Part shown: positions 19,217 through 27,294 of the stretch, piece by piece | How the letters are laid out: each line of letters starts with the position of its first letter | Position numbering within the stretch: position 1 is the stretch's first letter | DNA from: Actinoplanes sichuanensis | Lineage (GTDB): Bacteria > Actinomycetota > Actinomycetes > Mycobacteriales > Micromonosporaceae | DNA: 64,000 bases | Direction: 5' to 3' | NCBI RefSeq assembly: GCF_033097365.1 | Contig: NZ_AP028461.1 | Coordinates: 8,990,001 to 9,054,000 of the forward strand | The notes under the pieces: model-generated | The model's database searches: none | Told to the model about the DNA's origin: nothing | Seen by the model: the letters and a program-made list of their open reading frames with translations, nothing else | Made by a program: the position numbers and the translations under genes

Positions 19217-20191
19217 ATGCGCAGACCGCCGACGTTCCTGGCCCTGGTCCTCGTCGGCCTGCTGACGGCGTGTGGGGGCGGCGAGGACGCCGCCCCCAGG
19301 ACCACCCCCGAGAACGGGGTCCGGCTCGGCTTCTCCCAGGTCGGTGCGGAGAGCGCCTGGCGGCTCGCGAACACCCAGTCGATCGAGCACGCGGCCACGA
19401 ACGCCGGGGTGCGGCTGGATCTGCGGGTCGCGGACGGGAAGCAGGAGAACCAGACCGCGGCGATCCGCGACTTCATCAGCCAGAAGGTCGACATCATCGC
19501 CTTCTCGCCGGTGGTCGAATCGGGTTGGGACAAGGTTCTCCAGGAGGCGAAGGACGCCGACATCCCGGTGATCGTGACCGACCGGATGGTGGACACCACC
19601 GACACCTCGCTGTTCACCACGATGCTCGGTTCCGACTTCACCGCCGAGGGTCGCAAGGCCGGCGAGTGGCTGGTCGAGCACTACCGGGACTTCAACGGGG
19701 CGGTCCGGATCGCCGAGATCGCGGGCACCACCGGCTCGGCGCCGGCCAACCAACGCCGGGCCGGCTTCGCCGACGCCATCAAGGACGATCCCGACCTCCA
19801 GGTGATCGTCTCTCGGGACGGCGGTTTCACCCGAGCCGGGGGTGAGCAGGTGATGGCCGGGTTCCTTCAGCAACACCCCGACATCGACGTGGTGTTCGCC
19901 CACAACGACGACGAGGGCCTCGGTGCGGTCAAGGCGATCGAGGCGGTCGGCAAGCGCCCCGGCCAGGACATCAAGATCATCACTGTGGACGCCAGCCGGG
20001 ACGGGCTGACCGCGCTGGCCGAGGGCCGGCTCAACTACGTCATCGAGTGCAACCCCCTGCTCGGCCCGCAGCTGATGGAGCTGGTCGGCAAGGTGACGAC
20101 CGGGCAGACCATCCCGCGCCGGGTGGTCGTCGACGAGACCGCCTTCGACCGGGAGGCGGCGAAGGCCGTACTGCCCAACCGGCAGTATTAG
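19217..20191 (+). CDS. Orphan sugar-binding lipoprotein, YtfQ/ribose-type
   Basis: A 324-residue periplasmic-binding-protein type 1 domain (family Peripla_BP_4) with a lipoprotein signal (lipobox LLTAC, Cys about residue 19). The opening RLGFSQVGAESAWRLANTQS and the segments IAFSPVVESGWDKVLQEAKD and VIVTDRM closely resemble the galactofuranose-binding YtfQ group. It should bind a pentose or hexose at the outer face of the membrane. No permease or ATPase gene is beside it, so it either serves a distant importer or acts in sensing. Its stop overlaps the stop of the converging TRAP-type binding protein by a few bases. Confidence 0.82.
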   Translation: MRRPPTFLALVLVGLLTACGGGEDAAPRTTPENGVRLGFSQVGAESAWRLANTQSIEHAATNAGVRLDLRVADGKQENQTAAIRDFISQKVDIIAFSPVVESGWDKVLQEAKDADIPVIVTDRMVDTTDTSLFTTMLGSDFTAEGRKAGEWLVEHYRDFNGAVRIAEIAGTTGSAPANQRRAGFADAIKDDPDLQVIVSRDGGFTRAGGEQVMAGFLQQHPDIDVVFAHNDDEGLGAVKAIEAVGKRPGQDIKIITVDASRDGLTALAEGRLNYVIECNPLLGPQLMELVGKVTTGQTIPRRVVVDETAFDREAAKAVLPNRQY

Positions 20192-21183
20192 CCCCCGTCC
20201 GGCAGCAGGGCGGTCAGGTCGCCGAAGGTTCCCCGATGCGACCTGATCACCGGGGCCAGCACCGCCCGAAACGCCTCGACGTCGACCTCGTCGAGGTGCC
20301 CGCCCTGCCGGGTCGCGAGATCGGTCTTCTGATCGGTGGCCGCCGCCCACAACCGCAGCTCCTCCTCTCCGGCGAGTCGGCCCGCCTCGACGACCGCGTC
20401 CCGCACCGCGGACGGCTGCTCGGACAGCCACTTCTGACTCACCATCAGAGCGTCGACGGCGTGCTGGTGCCGGGTCCAGGAGTAGTACGGCGCGTACGGC
20501 AGATGCTGCTCGGTCACGTAGAAGACGATGCTGTTCTCCGCGCCGTCGACGAGTTTCTGCTGCAACGCGGACATGATGTCGTTGGTGGCCATCGGCACCG
20601 CGTCGGCGCCGAGCGTGTTGATCATGTCGATCGACACGATGTTCTGCGGCACCCGGATGCGCAGCCCGGTCAGGTCGGCCGGGGTACGGATCGGGCGGAT
20701 CCGGTTGTAGATGCTCCGGTCGCCGCCATAGAAATAGGTGAGCACCACGAGACCGTGCTCCGCGAGGATGGCGGCACAGCGTTTACCGAGGTCACCGTCG
20801 AGGCTCTGCAGACACTGCTCCCGGCTGGCGAAGGCGTAGGGCAGGCTGGCCACGCCGAGTCGTTTGTCGTACGCCGTGAGGTTCGCCATCAGGGTCTTGC
20901 AGAAGGCGACCTGACCGGTCCGAACCATCTCGGTGACCCGGTTGTCGTCGCCGAGCACACCGCCGGGCATCACGGTCACCCGATATCGCCCGTCGGTGAG
21001 CTCGGCCAACTGCTCGGCGAAGTAGTGCTCGGCGGTCACCATCGGGCTGGTCCGCTGCACCGGCTCGGCGAGCTGCACGTCCACCGACGCGCCGGGCCCG
21101 GTGGACGTGCTCGACCGGGCGCACCCGGCGGCCAGCCCGGCGGCCGTCAGCAGAAGCAGGGATCGACGATCCACAGCCCCCAC
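20188..21183 (-). CDS. Orphan TRAP-type (DctP) solute-binding lipoprotein
   Basis: A 331-residue extracytoplasmic binding protein of the DctP/TRAP family. A lipobox LAAGC places the acylated Cys near residue 21. Family features are RVTVMPGGVLGDDNRVTEMV, LPYAF, TPADLTGLRIRVPQNIVSID (the conserved Arg usually binds a ligand carboxylate) and QKLVDGAENSI. TRAP proteins normally serve DctQ/DctM permeases, and none is present. The gene starts 19 bp after a membrane GGDEF-EAL gene on the same strand, so it is more likely that enzyme's ligand-binding partner than a transport subunit. GTG at 21183 or GTG at 21174 could be the start. Likely ligands are carboxylates or similar small acids. Confidence 0.82.
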   Translation of the reverse strand: MGAVDRRSLLLLTAAGLAAGCARSSTSTGPGASVDVQLAEPVQRTSPMVTAEHYFAEQLAELTDGRYRVTVMPGGVLGDDNRVTEMVRTGQVAFCKTLMANLTAYDKRLGVASLPYAFASREQCLQSLDGDLGKRCAAILAEHGLVVLTYFYGGDRSIYNRIRPIRTPADLTGLRIRVPQNIVSIDMINTLGADAVPMATNDIMSALQQKLVDGAENSIVFYVTEQHLPYAPYYSWTRHQHAVDALMVSQKWLSEQPSAVRDAVVEAGRLAGEEELRLWAAATDQKTDLATRQGGHLDEVDVEAFRAVLAPVIRSHRGTFGDLTALLPDGG

Positions 21184-21202
21184 GGTAATCGAGCCGAAAA
21201 CC

Positions 21203-23206
21203 TCAGACCGCGCTTATCGCCATTCCGGATCCGGCCCCGGCCAGCCAGGCGGTGAGATCGGCGGCCGGCAGCGGACGACTGATGTGATAGCCCTGCGCCT
21301 CGTGGCAGCCGAGCTCGTCCAGCGCCCGGAGAGCCGACTCGGTCTCGACACCCTCGGCGACGACCCGCAGCCGCAGGTTCCGGGCCAGGTCGACGACCGC
21401 CCGCACGATGGTCTCGTCCCGGCTGTTCTCACACATCTTCATCACGAAACTCCGGTCGATCTTGAGCTCGTGCGGCGGCATGTCCCGCAGGTGGGCGATC
21501 GAGGAGTAACCGGTGCCGAAGTCGTCGATCGAGATGTTGACACCCTGTTCGCGCAATTCACCGAGCACCTCGCCGGCACGCATCATGTCGGCGATCACGG
21601 CGCTCTCGGTGATCTCCAGGGTGAGCAGCTCCGGACGTACCCGGTGGCGTTCGAGGGCGGCCGCGACGGTCGCCGGGAACCCGTCGTCGGACAGCGACCG
21701 GGCCGGGATGTTGACCGACACCGGCAGCTCGTGGTCCAGCTCGGCCCAGCGGGCGATCTGGGCCAGGGCCTGGTCCAGCACCTCGGCGGTGACCAGGTCG
21801 ATCAGACCGGTCTCCTCGGCCAGCGGGATGAAGGCGTCCGGCGCGAGCAGGCCGCGGGTGGGGTGTTGCCAGCGCACCAGAGCCTCGGCGCCGCACGGCA
21901 TCCGGGTGGCCACGTCCACCTTGGGCTGGTAGAAGACGACCAGCTCACCGCGTTCGATGCCGTGCCGGAGTTCGCTCTGCAGGGTCAGGCGGCTCGCGGC
22001 CCCCTCGTCCAGCGACGCGTCGTAGCCGGTCACTCCGCCGTGTCGACGCTTGGCCGCGTACATCGCCACGTCGGCGTGCTGGAGCAGTTCGGCGGCGTCG
22101 GCACCGTCGGCCGGGTACATCGCGACGCCGATGCTGGCGTCGATGTCGACGGTCAGACCGCTCAGCTGGATCGGCCGGCGCAGCGCGTCCAGGATGCGGT
22201 GGCCCGCCGCCACCGCCTCCGGCTGGTCGGGGGTGGTCGGCAGGATCAGCGCGAACTCGTCGCCGCCGAGGCGTACCACCACGTCGTCGCCCCGGCAGCC
22301 CTGGTCGAGTCGCCGGGCCACCTCGACCAGCAGGTCGTCGCCGGCGTGGTGGCCGAGGGTGTCGTTGACCTCCTTGAACCGGTCGAGGTCGATGAGCAGC
22401 AGGCTGAACGGTTCGCCGGTCTGCTCGCCGTGGTGCACCGCGGCGTCCAGCTCGTCGTGCAGCATGGCCCGGTTACCCAGGCCGGTCAGCGAGTCGTGGG
22501 TGGCCTCGTGCAGGCGACGTGCGGCCTGCCGCTCGGCCCGGCGCTGGTATCCGACCAGCACCAGCGCGCACACCGCGAACAGCACCGAGACGATCAGGAT
22601 GGTCACCTCGGCCACCCGCTGGAGCGTGACGGCCTGGCGGTCGACGTCGGTCAGGTATCCGGCCAGGGCCTCCTGGTTGCGGCGGACGTTGGCGAGGACC
22701 TCGTCGCGCAGCGGGGCGAACGCCAGGGCGGCCAGTTCGGCGTAGCCCTGCACCTTCGCGCCTCGCTCGGTCTGCGTCATGATCTCGACGACGATCCGGT
22801 TGTAGTTGGCGTACGCGCCGCGGATCGCGTCCAGCTCGAACCGGTCGATCCCACCGTGCGCCTGCAGCCAGTCCAGGCTCCCGCCGGCCGAGTCGAGGGT
22901 TTCGGCCAGCTGTTCACTGCGGTACTCGGTGCCACCCGTGGCCAGGTACTCCCGCAGTGCGGCGTCCTGCGTGTTGAGGCGTACCGACACGTCGTTGAGC
23001 ACCCGGGTGACCTCTTGGGCCCGCCGGACCTCCTGGGTCGCCTCGGCCGTGCCGCCCGCGGCGAGCACGGCCGAGGCGGCCAGGGTGACGATGCCGAGGG
23101 CGGTGCCCGCGACTGCGGACCGGGCGGTGGACCGGCGGGCCAGCAGTCGTCCCCACCGCGTTCGTGGTCCGGTCCGGCCGGTCGATGCACTCGCGTTCAC
23201 GAGCAC
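21203..23206 (-). CDS. Membrane GGDEF-EAL cyclic-di-GMP enzyme, CHASE3-like sensor
   Basis: A 667-residue bifunctional-type c-di-GMP protein. TM1 (about 28-52), an extracellular helical sensor of about 150 residues with a CHASE3 flavour (LNTQDAALREYLATGG), TM2 (200-222), a GGDEF domain with intact RLGGDEF and an I-site RGDD five residues before it, and an EAL domain. The EAL catalytic residues are present (EALVRW, SVNIPA, EITES, DDFGTG, LKIDRSF, AEGVET). It could therefore both make and degrade c-di-GMP. The GTG at 23206 was chosen for its upstream GGGGAAG; a longer start at 23254 is possible. It is followed at 19 bp by an orphan TRAP-type binding lipoprotein. Confidence 0.88.
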   Translation of the reverse strand: MLVNASASTGRTGPRTRWGRLLARRSTARSAVAGTALGIVTLAASAVLAAGGTAEATQEVRRAQEVTRVLNDVSVRLNTQDAALREYLATGGTEYRSEQLAETLDSAGGSLDWLQAHGGIDRFELDAIRGAYANYNRIVVEIMTQTERGAKVQGYAELAALAFAPLRDEVLANVRRNQEALAGYLTDVDRQAVTLQRVAEVTILIVSVLFAVCALVLVGYQRRAERQAARRLHEATHDSLTGLGNRAMLHDELDAAVHHGEQTGEPFSLLLIDLDRFKEVNDTLGHHAGDDLLVEVARRLDQGCRGDDVVVRLGGDEFALILPTTPDQPEAVAAGHRILDALRRPIQLSGLTVDIDASIGVAMYPADGADAAELLQHADVAMYAAKRRHGGVTGYDASLDEGAASRLTLQSELRHGIERGELVVFYQPKVDVATRMPCGAEALVRWQHPTRGLLAPDAFIPLAEETGLIDLVTAEVLDQALAQIARWAELDHELPVSVNIPARSLSDDGFPATVAAALERHRVRPELLTLEITESAVIADMMRAGEVLGELREQGVNISIDDFGTGYSSIAHLRDMPPHELKIDRSFVMKMCENSRDETIVRAVVDLARNLRLRVVAEGVETESALRALDELGCHEAQGYHISRPLPAADLTAWLAGAGSGMAISAV

Positions 23207-23261
23207 ATCAGTCGGCTTCCCCGGCAACGACCTGACCTTTCGGCCAGGCCGCACCGAATTG

Positions 23262-24833
23262 CTACACAGGGAGGTCGCGACGGCGCAGGGCGATCAGTCC
23301 GGCGCCGCCGAGGACGGCCGCGATCAAGGTCAGGGTCAGCAGGGGTACGACGGTGAAGTCCCCACCGGGCAGGTGCGGGACATGGGTGAACGGGGAGAGG
23401 TCGAGCACCCACTGGGAGGCCTGCACCAGCGGTCCCACGATCAGGATCAGGAAGGCCGCGGCGACCACCGCCCAGGCGGCCGCCGCCAGTTTCGGCACCA
23501 GCCCGATCAGCAGCATCGCGACCCCGGCCAGCACCCAGACGGCCGGCAGCTGGGCCAGCGCCGACGCCACCACCGGACCGGGATCGCCGTGCACGACTCC
23601 GGCCACCACACCCTCGGCGAGCAGTGCCACGGCCGGGCCGAGCAGGGCGAAGATCAGATGGCCGGCCGCCCACGCCCACCGGCTCACGACGGTGCTCAGC
23701 ACCGCCTCGGCGTGGCCGGTCTGCTCCTCGTCACGGATCCGCAACGCGGCCTGCACGGCGTAGCAGGCGACGATCACCGCGCAGGTCTGTGCGATGGACG
23801 CGAAGTAGGCGTCCATGACCGAGTCGGTCCCGCCGAGTTGGGTGAAGATCTTGCTCATCGAGTCGGAGTCCTCGGCGAGTTGGGCCACGCTGGTACTCAC
23901 CCCGCCGAAGACCAGGCCCAGCGCCGCGAACCCGGCGGTCCAGCTGAACAGCAGACCGCGGTGCAGCCGCCAGGCCAGCGTGATCGGCGATCGCAGGGAC
24001 GCGGCCGCCGTCGCCGGTCCGAGCCGTCCGGCGAGCAGGCCGCCGCCCAGGTCACGGCGGGTCAGGAGGTACGCCGAAGCGCCCACCGTGGCCAAGGTGG
24101 TGACGACGACGAGCGCCACCGGCCACCAGTCGTCGGCCCCGAACGGGAAGACCCGGTGCACCCAACCGATCGGTGACAGCCAGGACATCCAGTCCAGCCG
24201 TCCGCCGCCGAGCGCCGAGATGTCCCCGCCCATCCGCAGCACATAGGACACGCCGAGGACCAGCACCGCCAGCACCCGGGCCTGCCGGCCGCCGTCGGCG
24301 ATCTGTGCGGTGACCGCCCCGACACCGGCGAAGAACCAGCCACTGACCGCATAGGACACCGCCAGCGCGATCGAACCCTCGGCCGGCTGCCCCTGGCCGA
24401 TCAGCGTGACCGCCACGATCACACCCATCACCGTGCAGGCCAGCACGGTGGCCAGCACCGCTGCCGCCAGTGGGGCGAACCGGCCGACCACACCGGCCCG
24501 GATCAGCTCGGTGCGCCCGGCCTCCTCGTCGGCCCGGGTGTGCCGGATGACCATGAGCAGGGCGGCCAGACCGATCATCACCGGCAGGAAGCCACCCCGC
24601 CAGACGGTCAACTCACCGAGACTGTCGCCGTGCAGCGGGCCGTAGAGACCGATGAACCCGGCGTTGGCCGCACTGATCTGCGCGTAGTGGATCCGCTCCG
24701 ACGCGGTGGCGAACAGCGTCTCGAACCCGGTGACGTAGACGTACGGCAGGATGCCCAGCACGAGCACCCAGAGCGGCATGATGATCCGGTCGCGGCGCAG
24801 CACCAGCCGGATCAGGCCGGCCGTCCCGGTCAT
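23262..24833 (-). CDS. ABC exporter permease, ABC-2-like
   Basis: A 523-residue membrane protein with about 12 predicted helices in two similar halves, of the actinobacterial type often annotated as polyketide-antibiotic exporter (openings [18 protein letters not shown] and [17 protein letters not shown] mark each half). It forms the translocation pore for the ATPase encoded just upstream; the start ATG overlaps the ATPase stop as ATGA, so translation is coupled. The operon is preceded by a TetR regulator, suggesting drug or signal-molecule efflux. The exported compound is unknown. Confidence 0.85.
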   Translation of the reverse strand: MTGTAGLIRLVLRRDRIIMPLWVLVLGILPYVYVTGFETLFATASERIHYAQISAANAGFIGLYGPLHGDSLGELTVWRGGFLPVMIGLAALLMVIRHTRADEEAGRTELIRAGVVGRFAPLAAAVLATVLACTVMGVIVAVTLIGQGQPAEGSIALAVSYAVSGWFFAGVGAVTAQIADGGRQARVLAVLVLGVSYVLRMGGDISALGGGRLDWMSWLSPIGWVHRVFPFGADDWWPVALVVVTTLATVGASAYLLTRRDLGGGLLAGRLGPATAAASLRSPITLAWRLHRGLLFSWTAGFAALGLVFGGVSTSVAQLAEDSDSMSKIFTQLGGTDSVMDAYFASIAQTCAVIVACYAVQAALRIRDEEQTGHAEAVLSTVVSRWAWAAGHLIFALLGPAVALLAEGVVAGVVHGDPGPVVASALAQLPAVWVLAGVAMLLIGLVPKLAAAAWAVVAAAFLILIVGPLVQASQWVLDLSPFTHVPHLPGGDFTVVPLLTLTLIAAVLGGAGLIALRRRDLPV

Positions 24834-25732
24834 CGGGCGGCCGCCGAGTCACCGGTGTAGTGCCGCAGGAACAGCTCCTCCAGCGACGGCGGCTGGCTGA
24901 CCAGACTGCGCACCCCGGCCTCGACCAGCGATTTCAGCGCCGGCTCGAGCGCCTCGGCGTCGACGTCGAAGGCGACCCGCCCGTCCTCGGTGATCAGGTC
25001 GTGCACCCCGGCGATGGCGCCCAGCCCGTTCACCGGACCGGTCAGCTCGGCGCGGATCGTGGTGCGGGTCAGGTGCCGCAGGTCGGCCAGGGTGCCGGTC
25101 TCCACCGCCCGGCCGGCCCGGATGATGGTCAGTCGGTCACAGAGCGCCTCGACCTCGGAGAGGATGTGGCTGGACAGCAGGACCGTACGGTCTCCGCGCC
25201 TCTTCTCCTCCAGGATCACCTCCCGGAAGACCTCCTCCATCAACGGGTCCAGCCCGGAGGTCGGCTCGTCGAGCAGGAGCAGCTCCACATCGGAGGCCAG
25301 CGCCGCGACCAGCGCCACCTTCTGCCGGTTGCCCTTGGAGTAGGCCCGGCCCTTCTTACGCGGATCGAGCTCGAACCGCTCGATCAGGTCGTCGCGGCGT
25401 CTCCGGTCGATGCCGCCGCGCAGTCGGCCGAGCAGGTCGATCACCTCGCCGCCGGTCAGGTTGGGCCAGAACGTGACGTCGCCCGGCACATAGGCCAGCC
25501 GGCGGTGCAGTGCCGTGGCCTCGGCCCAGGGGTCGCCGCCGAGCAACCGCACCGAGCCGCCGTCGGCCCGCATCAACCCGAGCAGCACCCGGATGGCGGT
25601 GGTCTTGCCGGCCCCGTTCGGCCCGAGGAAGCCGTGCACCTCACCGGTCGCGACCCGCAGGTCGAGCCCGTCCAGAGCGGTGACCGCCCCGAACCGTTTG
25701 ATCAGTCCTTCGACATCGATGGCATCCGCCAT
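24830..25732 (-). CDS. ABC exporter ATP-binding protein
   Basis: A 300-residue nucleotide-binding domain with Walker A (GPNGAGKTT), Q-loop region, a divergent signature (YSKGNRQKV in place of the usual LSGGQ), Walker B ([12 protein letters not shown]) and the H-loop (LLSSHIL). The length and C-terminal extension are typical of DrrA-like exporters. It pairs with the permease at 23262-24833. Its start overlaps the end of the TetR gene by 31 bp, so the three genes form one tight operon expressed under the regulator's own promoter. Confidence 0.92.
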   Translation of the reverse strand: MADAIDVEGLIKRFGAVTALDGLDLRVATGEVHGFLGPNGAGKTTAIRVLLGLMRADGGSVRLLGGDPWAEATALHRRLAYVPGDVTFWPNLTGGEVIDLLGRLRGGIDRRRRDDLIERFELDPRKKGRAYSKGNRQKVALVAALASDVELLLLDEPTSGLDPLMEEVFREVILEEKRRGDRTVLLSSHILSEVEALCDRLTIIRAGRAVETGTLADLRHLTRTTIRAELTGPVNGLGAIAGVHDLITEDGRVAFDVDAEALEPALKSLVEAGVRSLVSQPPSLEELFLRHYTGDSAAAR

Positions 25733-26352
25733 GACCCCTTCTCTCCCGCTAATTGATCTCCGAGCCGATCCAGCGCTTTCATCGCCTCTTCGGCCTGCTC
25801 AGGAGTGAGGAGTGGCTGCGAGAAGATCTCCAGGGACGCCCGGATCATGCGCAGGTAGCCCGGCATCGTCCCGACGTCCTCGCCGAGCGCGGCCGTCAAC
25901 TGGTCGCGCATCAGGAACATGCCCATCTTCATGGCGCCCAGGACCGCCACGTAGGCACGCCCGTCGGACGTCTCCAGACCGGTCGAGGCCAGCCACTGCT
26001 CGCCACGCTGCACGGTCTGCTCGAACATGGCCGCGCCCCGGGGTGATCCGTCCATCAGGGACCGCACCAGATATTGCTGGAGGGCCATGGCGTCGGGGGC
26101 GATGGCGCCACCGATCGTGCCGGACTCGGTGAACGCCATCTGCAGCTGCGCTATCCGGCCCATCGCCCACTCGTCGCAGGCGTCGCGGAGCCCCTCTTTG
26201 GACCCGAAGTGGTGCCGGAGCAGGCCGGAGGAGACACCGGCGGCCTGCGCGATGTCGCGGATCGTGGCGCCCGCGATGCCTCGCTCGGTGAAGAGCGCGA
26301 TCGCGGCGTCCCGGATCCGGGCCCGGGCGGTCAGGTCGCTGTCACTACTCAC
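25702..26352 (-). CDS. TetR-family repressor of the ABC exporter operon
   Basis: A 216-residue TetR regulator. The N-terminal helix-turn-helix domain spans about residues 8-58 ([20 protein letters not shown], then [18 protein letters not shown]), followed by a helical ligand-binding domain of the TetR_C type. It is first in an operon with an ABC ATPase and permease and probably represses it until the exported compound binds. A three-half-site palindromic operator sits directly before the GTG start, and a TACGCT hexamer inside it ends 6 nt before the start, so the transcript appears leaderless and repressor binding would cover the -10 element. Confidence 0.93.
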   Translation of the reverse strand: MSSDSDLTARARIRDAAIALFTERGIAGATIRDIAQAAGVSSGLLRHHFGSKEGLRDACDEWAMGRIAQLQMAFTESGTIGGAIAPDAMALQQYLVRSLMDGSPRGAAMFEQTVQRGEQWLASTGLETSDGRAYVAVLGAMKMGMFLMRDQLTAALGEDVGTMPGYLRMIRASLEIFSQPLLTPEQAEEAMKALDRLGDQLAGEKGSWRMPSMSKD

Positions 26353-26353
26353 G

Positions 26354-26380
26354 CGTGTAGCGTACTACACGCCCGTGTAG
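26354..26380. promoter_or_regulatory. Palindromic TetR operator overlapping the promoter
   Basis: CGTGTAG (26354-26360), CTACACG (26365-26371) and CGTGTAG (26374-26380) make two overlapping perfect inverted repeats with spacers of 4 and 2 bp. The site begins one base upstream of the TetR start codon and contains the putative -10 TACGCT on the minus strand. Confidence 0.8.
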
Positions 26381-26394
26381 CAAACCATGCCCTT

Positions 26395-27294
26395 CTATCC
26401 CGCGTTGATGGTGGCGGCCTTCACTCCGCTCGCGGTCAACTCCCACCGGGCCAGCAGGTCGTTGTAGACCCCGGAGTCGATCAGCCGCTGCAGTGCGTCA
26501 CGCAGGCAGTCCCGCAACTCGTCGTTGTCCCGGTCCACGGCGAGACCGAACAGACCCGGCTCGTACTGCTCATCGGTGGCGAGCTCGTAGAACGCGCTGG
26601 TCCGCTGGTCGGTGGTGACGAACGCGGCCGGCGGATAGTCCTGGAGCACGGCGGCCACCCGGCCACCACGCAGCTCCACCATGGCGTCGGCGTTGGTCGG
26701 CAGGCTGTGCACGGTCAGCTTCCGGTCGCCGCACTCGCTCTGGATCCGGAGCAGCATCTCCTCGTGGTAGGTGCCCTTCTCGGTGGCGGCCGCCTGGCCG
26801 CACAGGTCCCGGAGACCACCGATCTTCTGCGGGTTGCCACGCTGCACCAGGATCGACGAGCCGGTGGAGAAGTAGTTGATGAAGTCCACTCGCCCCCGCC
26901 GCTCGACGGTGTCGGTCATCGAGGAGAGCACTCCGTCGTACGTGCCGGCGTTGACCTCGTCCACGGCCGTACTGAAGGTGCCCACCACCATCTCGACCCG
27001 GATGCCGAGCACCTGGCCGATAGCGGCCGCGAGATCCGGTTCGAAGCCGATGATGGTGCGCCCGTCGGCCGCGAAGTACTCCATCGGCGCATAACTGGCG
27101 TCGGTCACCAGCCGGATGAACCCGCGCGCCTTGATCTCGTCGGGCAGCAGGTTGTGCAGCGCGTCGTCCCTGGTGACGGCAGCGACCTCGTCCAGCTGAC
27201 CGGCCTCGGCGGCCATCTCGGCACGGGCGCATCCACCCACCCCCAGCAGGGCGGCGACCCCGAGGACGGCGATGCCATAGCGCAGAAGCCTCAT
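26395..27294 (-). CDS. Orphan solute-binding lipoprotein, family 3 (amino-acid type)
   Basis: A 299-residue extracellular binding protein of family 3 (SBP_bac_3). A lipobox near GVGGC gives the acylated Cys at about residue 22. Ligand-lobe motifs are APMEYFAADG, IIGFEPDLAAAIGQVLG, NAGTYDGVLSSMTDT and GGRVAAVLQD. Such proteins bind amino acids, polyamines or similar compounds. No amino-acid ABC permease is nearby. The ATG at 27294 overlaps the stop of the upstream GGDEF-EAL gene as ATGA and has AGAAGGGG upstream, so the two are translationally coupled. This supports a role as the sensor subunit of that enzyme. Confidence 0.86.
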   Translation of the reverse strand: MRLLRYGIAVLGVAALLGVGGCARAEMAAEAGQLDEVAAVTRDDALHNLLPDEIKARGFIRLVTDASYAPMEYFAADGRTIIGFEPDLAAAIGQVLGIRVEMVVGTFSTAVDEVNAGTYDGVLSSMTDTVERRGRVDFINYFSTGSSILVQRGNPQKIGGLRDLCGQAAATEKGTYHEEMLLRIQSECGDRKLTVHSLPTNADAMVELRGGRVAAVLQDYPPAAFVTTDQRTSAFYELATDEQYEPGLFGLAVDRDNDELRDCLRDALQRLIDSGVYNDLLARWELTASGVKAATINAG

